Positions 17,434-25,351 of a DNA stretch of 64,000 bases are shown piece after piece. Position 1 is the stretch's first letter, and every line of letters starts with the position of its first letter. The DNA is from an uncultured Eubacterium sp. (GTDB taxonomy: Bacteria; Bacillota; Clostridia; Lachnospirales; Lachnospiraceae). The DNA is taken from assembly GCA_949959185.1 (NCBI GenBank), contig CATLIX010000007.1, forward strand, positions 26,161 through 90,160, read 5' to 3'. A model generated the notes under the pieces. It had not been told where the DNA came from. It ran no database searches and saw only the letters and a program-made list of their open reading frames with translations. The position numbers were made by a program, and so were the translations under genes.

Positions 17434-18657
17434 TTACTGCTGCCGGATTGTCCCGTCTTCTCCAACCTGAATTCCATAAGAAATCTCTTCCAGATACCCA
17501 TACAGCTCCGCCGCCTGCTCTCCGCTCATTTCCTGGGTTTTCGCGCCTGCCGCATACGCCGGAAAAATCTGCAGGAGCGTTTCATTTTCCGGCGTCACAT
17601 TAACTTTCAGCAGCATGGTAGACGGAATCTCCTGATTGAAAATAAAATTTCCAAGACTGTAGACAATGGGCTTTCCATTGTAGTATTCCACCCCCTGCAG
17701 CACATGGGGATGGGCTCCGATTACCAGATCCGCTCCGGCGTCTATATATTCTTCTGCAAGCTGTCTCTGATATTCCTGAGGCGTATTTTCCCGCTCAATC
17801 CCCCAGTGAACATACACTGTAAGAAAATCACACTGCTGTTTCGCCTGGCGGATGGCTTCGCAGAGGAGAGCGCTGTTGTAGGTGCACAGCATCCCCGGCT
17901 GCTGATTTTCGATATTCCATTCCGGCACCGGAATCACTCTGGAAGCCCCCAGAAATCCAAAGGTTTTCCGGCCCGTCTGAACAAAAAAGGGCTTCGAGGC
18001 TCGCTCTCTGTCCATGCCCGCGCCCACATATGCAATCTCGGCCCCGTCCAGCGTCTCAAACGTTTCCTCAAGAGCTTCCGGCCCATAGTCCAGTGCATGG
18101 TTGTTGGCAAGGGTCACCCCATGGACTCCCATATCTTTCAGTATATTTATATAAGAAGGATTTACCCGGAAGGTGAACTGCTTGTCCGGCGCCTGTTCCC
18201 CGCCGGTGGAAAAGGGAAATTCTTCGTTTGCCATCACCACATCCCCCTGAGCCATTTCTGACAGCAGCTTTTCTGACAGTACGCCGCTGATTCCCTCCCT
18301 GTCGTACTGTTCCAGCACATAGGGACTCAGGTAAATATCTCCTGCAAAAATCAGCGTGGTTTCCTCCGGAACCTGTACTTCTTCCTCCGGCAGTTGCGAC
18401 GTTCCGCTTCCATCCTCCTGCACTTCTTCCCCGGTACGGTTTTTATTTTCCTCTCCCGGCAGTTCTGCAGTCTGGCTTCTGTCTGCTTCGTCTGGCCTGC
18501 CGGCCTCCTGCTCCGATATCCGAATCTCATTTTCTTTACGGGCAGATTCGGCCTTTTCTCCGTAATTTCCCGATTTGTATACCCAGAAACACAGGCCTGC
18601 CCCGGTAAGGGTCAGAATGAGCATGGAAATCATGGCTCGTCGAATACTTTTTTTCAT
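17434..18657 (-). CDS. CapA family poly-gamma-glutamate-biosynthesis-type metallophosphatase-like protein
   Basis: A 407-residue protein with an N-terminal signal anchor (MISMLILTLTGAGLCFWVY), a charged low-complexity linker to about residue 105, and a CapA domain. Its conserved blocks are IFAGDIYLSP, VVMANEEFPF, TLANNHALDYG, VHWGIE and IGAHPHVLQGVE. These correspond to metallophosphatase-like motifs. The ATG at 18657 has GGAGGTGCGTAT upstream. CapA proteins take part in capsule or polyglutamate assembly outside the membrane. No capBC genes are nearby, so this may be one of the common stand-alone members with unassigned function. It is divergent from the gene at 18794. Confidence 0.85.
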   Translation of the reverse strand: MKKSIRRAMISMLILTLTGAGLCFWVYKSGNYGEKAESARKENEIRISEQEAGRPDEADRSQTAELPGEENKNRTGEEVQEDGSGTSQLPEEEVQVPEETTLIFAGDIYLSPYVLEQYDREGISGVLSEKLLSEMAQGDVVMANEEFPFSTGGEQAPDKQFTFRVNPSYINILKDMGVHGVTLANNHALDYGPEALEETFETLDGAEIAYVGAGMDRERASKPFFVQTGRKTFGFLGASRVIPVPEWNIENQQPGMLCTYNSALLCEAIRQAKQQCDFLTVYVHWGIERENTPQEYQRQLAEEYIDAGADLVIGAHPHVLQGVEYYNGKPIVYSLGNFIFNQEIPSTMLLKVNVTPENETLLQIFPAYAAGAKTQEMSGEQAAELYGYLEEISYGIQVGEDGTIRQQ

Positions 18658-18720
18658 ATACGCACCTCCTTCCACATTTTGGTAGTGCGTGAGCGAATTG
18701 CGCAGCAGTAAATTTCCTCT

Positions 18721-18760
18721 CATTGTACCATTGATTTTTGTACCAATCAATGGTACAATG
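18721..18760. promoter_or_regulatory. perfect 16-bp inverted repeat in a divergent intergenic region
   Basis: CATTGTACCATTGATT (18721-18736) is repeated in inverted orientation at 18745-18760 with an 8-base spacer. The spacer itself contains another GTACC. It lies between the divergent CapA-like gene and the small anchored protein gene, 34 bases before the GTG of the latter. There is no T-run on either side, so an operator or an RNA structure in the leader is more likely than a terminator. Confidence 0.55.
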
Positions 18761-18793
18761 AATTGCAAATTGTATAAAGAGGGAGGTTTTCTT

Positions 18794-19243
18794 GTGGCAA
18801 CATGGCAAATTGTACTGATTGTAATTACCGTTCTTTTGCTTGCGGCAACCATTACGCTTTACATATTAGGCAAAAAATCACAGAAGAAAAAAGAAGAGCA
18901 GGATGCTCAGCTTGCCGCAACGGCACAGACCATATCCATGCTGGTCATTGATAAAAAACGGATGAAGCTGAAAGACGCCGGTCTTCCCGCCGCGGTACTG
19001 GCACAGACTCCAAAGCTGCTGCGGGGTTCCAAACTGCCCGTGGTAAAAGCAAAAGTAGGACCAAAAATCATGACTTTTATCTGTGAAGGGGAAATTTTTG
19101 ACAGTATCCCCACCAAAAAAGAAGTAAAAGCTGTGGTAAGCGGCCTCTATATTACTTCTGTCAAAGGCCTCCGGAGTTCCGGTGAACCGGTAGTAAAGAA
19201 AAAGAAATTTCTGGACAGGCTGAAGGAAAAAGCAGCAAAATAA
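18794..19243 (+). CDS. small membrane-anchored protein of unknown function
   Basis: A 149-residue protein starting at GTG 18794, which has GGGAGG eight bases upstream; the longer ATG frame crosses the inverted repeat and is less likely. It has one N-terminal membrane helix (IVLIVITVLLLAATITLYIL), then a lysine-rich stretch and a basic soluble domain (KAKVGPKIMTFICEGEIFDS, GLYITSVKGLRS). The C-terminus is also lysine-rich. This is the pattern of a single-span cytoplasmic-facing protein. I do not recognise the family. It is followed by a strong terminator and is monocistronic. Confidence 0.7.
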   Translation: MATWQIVLIVITVLLLAATITLYILGKKSQKKKEEQDAQLAATAQTISMLVIDKKRMKLKDAGLPAAVLAQTPKLLRGSKLPVVKAKVGPKIMTFICEGEIFDSIPTKKEVKAVVSGLYITSVKGLRSSGEPVVKKKKFLDRLKEKAAK

Positions 19244-19251
19244 TTACATGC

Positions 19252-19290
19252 GGAAAAGGGCTCTTTTGCAACAGCCCTTTTCCTTTTTTT
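19252..19290 (+). terminator. intrinsic terminator
   Basis: An 11-bp stem GGAAAAGGGCT / AGCCCTTTTCC (19252-19262 with 19273-19283) is followed by a run of seven T. It ends the small anchored protein transcript and lies between it and the convergent SorC-type gene. Confidence 0.9.
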
Positions 19291-19300
19291 CCCGCAATGG

Positions 19301-20251
19301 CTATTCCTCTTTTGCCAGTTCTTCCGCGCATACTGCGTCTGTGATTAAATTATTAATGTAGCGTCCGCGGATGGCGCCCCGAATAGCTGCAATTTTCTCA
19401 GTTCCTCCCGCTATACCAATGGAATGAGGTACTTTTTGCAGCCTGCTGATTTCAATTCCCACTACATTATTATCATTCCGATAGCTGGCCATATCGCCGG
19501 ATTCATCAAAAAACTGCATACAGATATCGCCCGCTACATTTCTTTCTTTCAAAGATTCAATCTCATTTTCCTCGAAATACCCTGTGGCTTTTATGGCCGA
19601 ATTTTCATTGGGATAGCCAATCCCCACAATGGCCACGTCCATACGCTCCGCCATACGAATCGTAGTGCTCAGACTGGCTTCCCGTAACAGTTCCGTCCGG
19701 ATTTTGGGATTGGACACTCTGGCCGGCGCATGGAAGGGAATAAATTTCCCATCGTAAATCCGGGCCAGTTTCTCCGCAAGGCTGTTGGAATGAAGTTCGG
19801 TCCGAAGCCGCCCCATCCCTCCAATCAGAGGAACAAACGTTACATTCCTGGCAGCAGGCCTTGTAACCTGCGATACCACCCGGTAAAGGGTGGAACCCAT
19901 GGAAACTCCCACAATATTCTCGTCCTTAATCACCTGTTCCAGATACCGCCCCGCCACGGTTCCAAGAGCACTTTTCCTCTCTTCTTCCCCGGAAGGAGCA
20001 TCCGCAACAAGAACCCGGTTCAGATGATACTTCTCCTCCAGTTTCCGCTCCAGTTCCCAGTACTTAATTGCGTCCAGACCGGAAATATCAATCTGAACCA
20101 CCCCCTGTTCTCTGGCTGAGGAAAGAATCCTGGAAACCGTAGGCCGGGAAAAATTCAGTATTTTTGCAATTTGCTGCTGACTGACATTCTGATTATAATA
20201 CATATCACAAATCTTAATCATCAGACGCACATCATCTATTACTTTCTTCAC
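19301..20251 (-). CDS. SorC/DeoR-type sugar-binding transcriptional regulator
   Basis: About 316 residues. The N-terminal helix-turn-helix is QNVSQQQIAKILNFSRPTVS, followed by a C-terminal sugar-phosphate-binding domain of the SorC class (GVSMGSTLYRVVSQV, VPLIGGMGR, VAIVGIGYPNENSA, AGGTEKIAAIRGAI). The start is uncertain. The GTG at 20251 has AAGGTGG at a good distance, while the GTG at 20296 has no ribosome binding site. SorC-type proteins sense phosphorylated sugars and usually control an adjacent catabolic operon. The large operon upstream (20663-29368) is the obvious target, although an operator could not be confirmed. Confidence 0.85.
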   Translation of the reverse strand: MKKVIDDVRLMIKICDMYYNQNVSQQQIAKILNFSRPTVSRILSSAREQGVVQIDISGLDAIKYWELERKLEEKYHLNRVLVADAPSGEEERKSALGTVAGRYLEQVIKDENIVGVSMGSTLYRVVSQVTRPAARNVTFVPLIGGMGRLRTELHSNSLAEKLARIYDGKFIPFHAPARVSNPKIRTELLREASLSTTIRMAERMDVAIVGIGYPNENSAIKATGYFEENEIESLKERNVAGDICMQFFDESGDMASYRNDNNVVGIEISRLQKVPHSIGIAGGTEKIAAIRGAIRGRYINNLITDAVCAEELAKEE

Positions 20252-20368
20252 ATCTGCCACCTTAATCTTTATCACAATACACTTTTCGTTTCTCACCGAT
20301 TAAAGGTAACACAACTTCCCGGCTCTGTCCAGAACAAAATGAGCAGGCCCTGCGCATCTTACTTTTAT

Positions 20369-20601
20369 CTTACAGAAAGATACTTTCACTCTTTAGCGTG
20401 ACAAGGTTTTTCCTGTAAGAGAACAAAGCGGACAGGTCCGCAGGGGCTCCCTGAATCCCTCAATCATGAGGGACCTGGACGGTTTGCTGCGCCGAGCACA
20501 ATTGCGAAGCAATATTTTCCTCCTGTGCGAGTGCGCATATTATTTTTTATCTTACAGGAAGACACTTTCACTCTTTAGCGTGACAAGGTCTTTCCTGTAA
20601 G
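20369..20601. repeat. intergenic repeat element with 51-bp flanking repeats, copy A
   Basis: Two nearly identical 51-bp units (20369-20419 and 20551-20601), each with palindromic ends CTTACAG.AA / TTCCTGTAAG, flank a 131-bp core. The core contains AACAAAGCGG, GCAGGGGCTCC, a CCCTCAAT.ATGAGGG hairpin and GCGAGTGCGCAT. A related element is at 43355-43500. It holds no open frame and lies between the SorC gene and the operon terminator. It resembles a dispersed non-coding repeat family (BIME or MITE-like). Confidence 0.65.
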
Positions 20602-20603
20602 GT

Positions 20604-20640
20604 AAAAAACTGCCCCGGAACCATCATGGCTCCGGGGCAG
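20604..20640 (-). terminator. intrinsic terminator of the sugar/polyol operon
   Basis: The 10-bp GC-rich stem CTGCCCCGGA / TCCGGGGCAG (20610-20619 with 20631-20640) is followed on the minus strand by six T. It begins 23 bases after the stop of the last gene of the operon. Confidence 0.9.
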
Positions 20641-20662
20641 CGGCGTGTTGGGGAACACTTAT

Positions 20663-21571
20663 TTATACGGGAAAGCATGCGTTCACTACAAATGTAAGAA
20701 TGAAAATAGCACATGCCGGACCGTCAATATGGGAATCTTCTCCGCTGTTAATCAGCTTGCCTTCCATATCACAGATAAGAGCGGAAACGGTACCGAATAC
20801 AACGCTCATGAACAGAGCAAAATAAAGATTTCCTGTGCTGGCATAAGACTGCACTGCCGCCTCAGCCGCAATAATCACAATATGATGGCATCCATAATAT
20901 GCGTGTCCCATGGTGGCAAACACAAGACCGATGGCCGCAATACCAAAAATCATCTGGGGATAACATCCGCCAAAGGCCTCTACCGGAAATCCGGCTGAAA
21001 CAGCGGCAACGAAAAGTCCTCCTACCATAATGCTGTAACCTATTCCGATTACAATCGTTGCAGATAATGCTTTGCCTTTGCTTATTGTTTCCGTTCCTGT
21101 CCTCAGTTTGCCTCCGAACACAAGGCGGACCAGGATTGCGGACAGGAAAACGGTAATTCCAGGCGCGTCCGTAATCAGACGGTTGGAGATGGTTCCTGCA
21201 AAAAGATTTGCAACTACCAGTTCTTTAAAGAGACATCCGATTACGCCGAATACTCCGCCCACCAGCAGTACACTGGCGTCATTTAATCCGGCCAGCGGAG
21301 TTGTAATATCCGCTCCGTTTTCCAGAATCCCTTTTTTCCTGGCGAATGCGGAGCCTGCTACCGCCCCGGCAAATGCGATATGGGGGCCGAAAAACGGTCC
21401 GAATGCGAAATAATTCAACAAAAGGTCAGATGCTTCCCCTGCACCGCACATCCCGGCTGCAGAACCCAAAATGGAAAATACACCTGTCAGAATAAACGCC
21501 GGCACACCTCCGATGGCCGCTGCAAATACACCTCCGCCAAAAGCGGCAATTACATATAAAATACTAATCAT
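20663..21571 (-). CDS. multi-pass membrane protein, candidate sugar/polyol permease
   Basis: A 302-residue hydrophobic protein with about eight to ten predicted membrane segments rich in Gly and Ala (for example YVIAAFGGGVFAAAIGGVPA, AIAGTIVIGIGYS-like helices). It has conserved-looking loops GPFFGPHIAFAGAVAG and GHAYYGCHHIVIIAAEA. I cannot place it confidently in a named transporter family. It is the last gene of the operon, 34 bases after the epimerase, and no other permease is encoded in the island. Transport of the operon substrate is therefore a reasonable inference. It does not look like a PTS or ABC component. Confidence 0.65.
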   Translation of the reverse strand: MISILYVIAAFGGGVFAAAIGGVPAFILTGVFSILGSAAGMCGAGEASDLLLNYFAFGPFFGPHIAFAGAVAGSAFARKKGILENGADITTPLAGLNDASVLLVGGVFGVIGCLFKELVVANLFAGTISNRLITDAPGITVFLSAILVRLVFGGKLRTGTETISKGKALSATIVIGIGYSIMVGGLFVAAVSAGFPVEAFGGCYPQMIFGIAAIGLVFATMGHAYYGCHHIVIIAAEAAVQSYASTGNLYFALFMSVVFGTVSALICDMEGKLINSGEDSHIDGPACAIFILTFVVNACFPV

Positions 21572-21605
21572 ACTTTTACCTCCTCTTTTGCATACACTTT
21601 TCCCA

Positions 21606-22256
21606 CTACATTGCGTTTCTGAGTTTTCTTACATTTTCTGAAATATTTCCTTCGAATATGGAGGAGCCGGCCACAAAAGTATCTGCTCCGCATTCTGCAA
21701 TACTTCCGATGTTTAAGGGATTTACACCCCCGTCCACTTCCACTCTGACCGGCAGCCCTTCTTCTTCAATCATGTTCCGCAGCATACGGATTTTCCGGTC
21801 GCAACAGGTTATATATTTCTGTCCCCCGTATCCGGGATTCACTGTCATCTGCAGCACCATGTCCAGATCAGAAAGCAGATACCTGACGGTTTCCGGGGAT
21901 GTTGCAGGATTCAGCGCCACCGCAGCCTTTTTTCCGCAGGCGCGAATCTGCTGAACAACCCGATGCAGATGCACACAGGCCTCCGCGTGAACACAGATGA
22001 TATCCGCTCCCGCCGCTGCAAATTTTTCGATATGCCGCCCTGGTTCTTCTACCATCAGATGTACGTCGAATACCGCGTCTGTCAGAGACCGCAGAGACGT
22101 CACCACAGGAAGCCCAAAAGAAATCTCCGGTACGAACCTGCCGTCCATAACATCAATATGTATATAGTCCACCCCCGCTTTTACTGCTTCCAGAACGTCT
22201 TTTCCAAGTTCCGCAAAATCTGCGGACAGCACAGACGCCGCCAACACCTTTTTCAC
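21606..22256 (-). CDS. rpe: ribulose-phosphate 3-epimerase family protein
   Basis: A 216-residue TIM-barrel epimerase. Diagnostic blocks are AASVLSADFAELG, IHIDVMDGRFVP (metal His and Asp), FDVHLMVEEP, MTVNPGYGGQK and VEVDGGVNPLNI (catalytic Asp). The length matches Rpe, which interconverts D-ribulose-5-phosphate and D-xylulose-5-phosphate. Close relatives act on D-allulose-6-phosphate, so in a catabolic operon the substrate could differ. It sits between the RpiB isomerase and the membrane protein gene. Confidence 0.88.
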   Translation of the reverse strand: MKKVLAASVLSADFAELGKDVLEAVKAGVDYIHIDVMDGRFVPEISFGLPVVTSLRSLTDAVFDVHLMVEEPGRHIEKFAAAGADIICVHAEACVHLHRVVQQIRACGKKAAVALNPATSPETVRYLLSDLDMVLQMTVNPGYGGQKYITCCDRKIRMLRNMIEEEGLPVRVEVDGGVNPLNIGSIAECGADTFVAGSSIFEGNISENVRKLRNAM

Positions 22257-22299
22257 AATTGTTTCCTCCCTGTGGTTTTCCTGATTTCACCGTTACATT

Positions 22300-22746
22300 T
22301 CAGCCTTCTATATCATGAATCATACCGACTCTTTTTTCATGGCGTCCATTTCCTTCATATTCTGCTTCCAGCCATGCGGTTACAATGGCCTTTGCTGTTT
22401 CCGCCCCCACAATCCGGGCTCCAAACGCAATGATATTCGTATTGTTATGTTCTTTGGTAAGCCTTGCTGTCACCGGCTCGCTGCAGACGACAGCCCTTAC
22501 CCCTTTTACCTTGTTTGCGGCAATGGAAATCCCTGCTCCGGTTCCGCAGATAAGTACGCCGGCGTCCACCTCTCCTTCTGCCACTGCCCTGCCGACACGT
22601 GCTCCGTAGACAGGATAGTCGCAGCTTTCTGTGGTATCTGTTCCGTAATTGATAACCCTGCAGCCCTTTTCCTCCAGAAATTTCTGAATTTCCTGCTTCA
22701 GCTCCACTGCTGCATGATCATTCCCGATACCGATTACCTTTGCCAT
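22300..22746 (-). CDS. rpiB: RpiB/LacA/LacB family sugar-phosphate isomerase
   Basis: A 148-residue isomerase. It keeps the RpiB features: GIGNDHAAVELKQ (active-site Asp-His), the catalytic Cys in [33 protein letters not shown], and a C-terminal basic segment. The ATG at 22746 is the true start (MAKVIGIGNDHAA). It follows the FGGY kinase by 13 bases. The expected reaction is aldose/ketose phosphate isomerisation such as ribose-5-phosphate to ribulose-5-phosphate. Confidence 0.88.
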   Translation of the reverse strand: MAKVIGIGNDHAAVELKQEIQKFLEEKGCRVINYGTDTTESCDYPVYGARVGRAVAEGEVDAGVLICGTGAGISIAANKVKGVRAVVCSEPVTARLTKEHNNTNIIAFGARIVGAETAKAIVTAWLEAEYEGNGRHEKRVGMIHDIEG

Positions 22747-22759
22747 GTTCCTGCTCCTT

Positions 22760-24322
22760 TCACCCTGCCTGCGCAAGACTGTTATGTTCCACGGTCTTAT
22801 GAACCACAGTTTTCATCTGAGGCCAGGTCTCCATGTAACGTTCCATATAGAACTGGTATTCTTTATGGGCTTCCTCATTGGGAATATATTTCCGGTCAAT
22901 ACGCACCATCTTTTCTGCAGCTTCCTCAAAATCTTTGAAGATTCCTGCTCCTACCCCTGCAATCATACAGTCTCCCAGACAGCCTGCACTCTGATTTTCC
23001 ACGGTAGTATACATGGGAACTCCGATAATATCCGCATGCATCTGCATCCAGAAAGGAGATGTTGCCAGACCGCCGCAGGCATAAATTTCATTCACCTCGT
23101 ATCCCGCGTTTTTCATGCTGACAATACAGTGGTTTGCACCATAGGCAACTCCCTCAAACACGGCTCTCGCCATATGAGCTGTCGTTGTTCCAATGGACAG
23201 TCCCCAGAACATGCCTCTCGCTTTGGAATCGGAATAAGGGGCGCGGTTCCCCTGAAAATAATCCATCATCACCAGTCCTTCGCTTCCGATTGGAACTTCC
23301 GATGCTTTTTCAGAAATCAGGTCATAAATATTCATCTCTCTGTTTATTGCTTCTTCCATCCAGGAACCTGGAAGCAGGTTATTCCGGAACCAGGTCAGAA
23401 TGGAGCCTGCCGCTGTCTGACCGCCTTCCAGAAGGCTGGTTCCCTCATACATACAGTTGGGATACGTCCCGTTCACACCTGCTTCATGAAAATCTTCCGG
23501 AGAAAGCCCCAGCAGACAGGTGGACGTTCCGCCAATCAGCGTCATGCCATTCGGTTTTACACCGCCCACGCCAAACATACATGCGTTGCAGTCTGCCGTT
23601 CCCTGTACCACAATTGTTTTTTCGCTCAGGCCAAACTCTCTGGCAGCCTCCGGGCTGACCGGCCCGATGACCTCGCCCACACGAAGGATTTCTTCCGGGA
23701 ATTTTTCCACCATGTCATCCAGGCCGCAGGCATGATAGAAGTCCAGCGGATATCCTCCGTTGGCGTCATCATAATGCCAGCGGAATGCGGCAATAGACAT
23801 GCAGACCGTTTTTTTGCCTGTCAGCTTCCAGTTCATCCAGTCTTCAAACTCAAACAGCGTTTTGGTTTTCGCCCAGTTTTCCGGTTCATGCTTTTTCATC
23901 CACATGCATTTTGGAACCATAATATCCGCCCGGCTGTTAGGCTTGTAAAATCTTGTGGCCGCATATTTATCTCCCAGCCTGTCAATTTCCGCCGCTTCTT
24001 CCGTAGCGCGGACATCCATCCACAGAATCGGAGTGCGCACCGTTTCGTCGTTCTCATCCAGAAAAACAATGGTATTGGTTGTGGCGTCACAGGTCAGTGC
24101 GACAATATCCTCCACATCCACGCCGGCTTTTTTGATACATTCCGGTATGGCCTTTTTGAGGGCCTCCCACCAGCCCCTGTCGTCCTGCTCTGCCCATCCG
24201 TTTCTCGGATAGGTGGTAGCATACTCCTGAATATCATAGGCCCGGTTCTGGCCTCTCAGATCAAACAGCGCCACCCGCACGCTTCCTGTTCCTGCATCAA
24301 TCCCCATTAAATATTTTGCCAT
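22760..24322 (-). CDS. FGGY-family carbohydrate kinase (pentulose kinase-like)
   Basis: A 520-residue sugar kinase. The N-terminal domain has MGIDAGTGSVRVALFDLRG (phosphate-1 motif), the substrate-side block ILWMDVRATEEA, and GTADCNACMFGVGG. The C-terminal ATPase domain has MTLIGGTSTCLLGLS, GVAYGANHCIVSM and IYACGGLATSPFWMQM. These fit ketopentose kinases of the xylulokinase/ribulokinase group, but I cannot name the sugar. With the epimerase, isomerases and transketolase it would feed a phosphorylated ketose into the pentose phosphate pathway. A 90-base gap with a hairpin separates it from the transketolase genes upstream. Confidence 0.88.
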   Translation of the reverse strand: MAKYLMGIDAGTGSVRVALFDLRGQNRAYDIQEYATTYPRNGWAEQDDRGWWEALKKAIPECIKKAGVDVEDIVALTCDATTNTIVFLDENDETVRTPILWMDVRATEEAAEIDRLGDKYAATRFYKPNSRADIMVPKCMWMKKHEPENWAKTKTLFEFEDWMNWKLTGKKTVCMSIAAFRWHYDDANGGYPLDFYHACGLDDMVEKFPEEILRVGEVIGPVSPEAAREFGLSEKTIVVQGTADCNACMFGVGGVKPNGMTLIGGTSTCLLGLSPEDFHEAGVNGTYPNCMYEGTSLLEGGQTAAGSILTWFRNNLLPGSWMEEAINREMNIYDLISEKASEVPIGSEGLVMMDYFQGNRAPYSDSKARGMFWGLSIGTTTAHMARAVFEGVAYGANHCIVSMKNAGYEVNEIYACGGLATSPFWMQMHADIIGVPMYTTVENQSAGCLGDCMIAGVGAGIFKDFEEAAEKMVRIDRKYIPNEEAHKEYQFYMERYMETWPQMKTVVHKTVEHNSLAQAG

Positions 24323-24358
24323 TTCCTTTCTCCTTTCGCTTTTGCACCTCTATATAAA

Positions 24359-24378
24359 GGCCTGCTGTCCGGCAGGCC
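24359..24378 (-). terminator. intercistronic hairpin between transketolase and kinase genes
   Basis: GGCCTGC (24359-24365) pairs with GCAGGCC (24372-24378). On the minus strand it is followed by TTTATAT. The T-run is weak and the downstream genes belong to the same pathway, so it is probably a partial terminator or an RNA processing/stability element. Confidence 0.5.
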
Positions 24379-24412
24379 CTGTGGCCTTCTCTGCCGTGAA
24401 AGTCAGCAGCTT

Positions 24413-25351
24413 TCACAGTATGGTTTTTATTTCTCTGTAAATCCCCTTACCATCCAGTCCGTATTTTTCAATCAGCTTCGCCGCCGGGCCGGATTCCCCA
24501 TATACATCGTTGATACCAATCCGCTTTATTTTTGCCGGATGTTTTTCGCTCAGCACTTCGCACACTGCCCCTCCAAGGCCTCCAATGACTGAGTGCTCTT
24601 CCACAGTGACAATTTTTCCGGTTTCTTCTGCCGCCCGAATCAGAATTTCTTCATCCAGAGGCTTGATGGTATGTATATTAATAACTCTTACAGAAATGCC
24701 TTCTGCTGCAAGAAGGTCTGCCGCATCCAGTGCGGAACTTACACAGAGTCCGGTCGCTACAATCGTCAAATCCGTACCCTCCCGCAGAATCACTCCTTTT
24801 CCAATTTCAAATCTGTAATCGGGGTTATCATTAATCACCGGAACAGCAAGCCGTCCGAATCTCAGATACACCGGGCCTTCCAGTTCATAAGCCGCTTTCA
24901 CTGCCGCTTTTGCTTCCACATCGTCCGCCGGACTGATAATGGTCATTCCGGGAATGGTCCGCATCAGGGCAATGTCTTCGTTGCACTGATGGGTAGCCCC
25001 GTCTTCTCCCACGGAAATTCCTGCATGGGTAGCTCCGATTTTTACATTCAGATGGGGATAACCAATGGAATTACGTATCTGTTCAAAGGCCCGTCCTGCA
25101 GCAAACATGGCAAAACTGCTGGCAAAGGGTACCATTCCTGCCGCGGCGATTCCTGCCGCCACGCCCATCAGATTGGATTCTGCAATTCCGCAGTCGAAAA
25201 AACGTTCCGGAAAGGCCTTTTTAAATGTCCCTGTTTTTGTAGCGGCTGCAAGGTCCGCATCCAGAACCACCACATCCTCATGCTCTCTGCCCAGTTCCAC
25301 AAGGGCTTCCCCATAACTGACCCTGGTGGCAATCTTCTTTACTTCTGACAT
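24413..25351 (-). CDS. transketolase, C-terminal subunit
   Basis: A 312-residue protein covering the pyrimidine-binding and C-terminal domains of transketolase. It has RFFDCGIAESNLMGVAAG (catalytic Glu region), GATHAGISVGEDGATHQCNED and TVEEHSVIGGLGGAV. It overlaps the N-terminal subunit gene by 13 bases, consistent with co-translation of the two halves. Split transketolases are common in Clostridia and archaea. Together they move two-carbon units between ketose and aldose phosphates. Confidence 0.92.
   Translation of the reverse strand: MSEVKKIATRVSYGEALVELGREHEDVVVLDADLAAATKTGTFKKAFPERFFDCGIAESNLMGVAAGIAAAGMVPFASSFAMFAAGRAFEQIRNSIGYPHLNVKIGATHAGISVGEDGATHQCNEDIALMRTIPGMTIISPADDVEAKAAVKAAYELEGPVYLRFGRLAVPVINDNPDYRFEIGKGVILREGTDLTIVATGLCVSSALDAADLLAAEGISVRVINIHTIKPLDEEILIRAAEETGKIVTVEEHSVIGGLGGAVCEVLSEKHPAKIKRIGINDVYGESGPAAKLIEKYGLDGKGIYREIKTIL

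Noticed and set aside
20369..20601. Possible CRISPR array because of repeated palindromic units
   Set aside because: Only two units of 51 bp separated by a 131-bp core. There are no regular spacers and no cas genes in the window.
22745..24310. Long open frame of 521 codons on the plus strand opposite the FGGY kinase
   Set aside because: It lies wholly antisense to a kinase with intact motifs. Its translation is rich in His, Cys and Phe without recognisable domains, as expected of a shadow frame, and it has no ribosome binding site.
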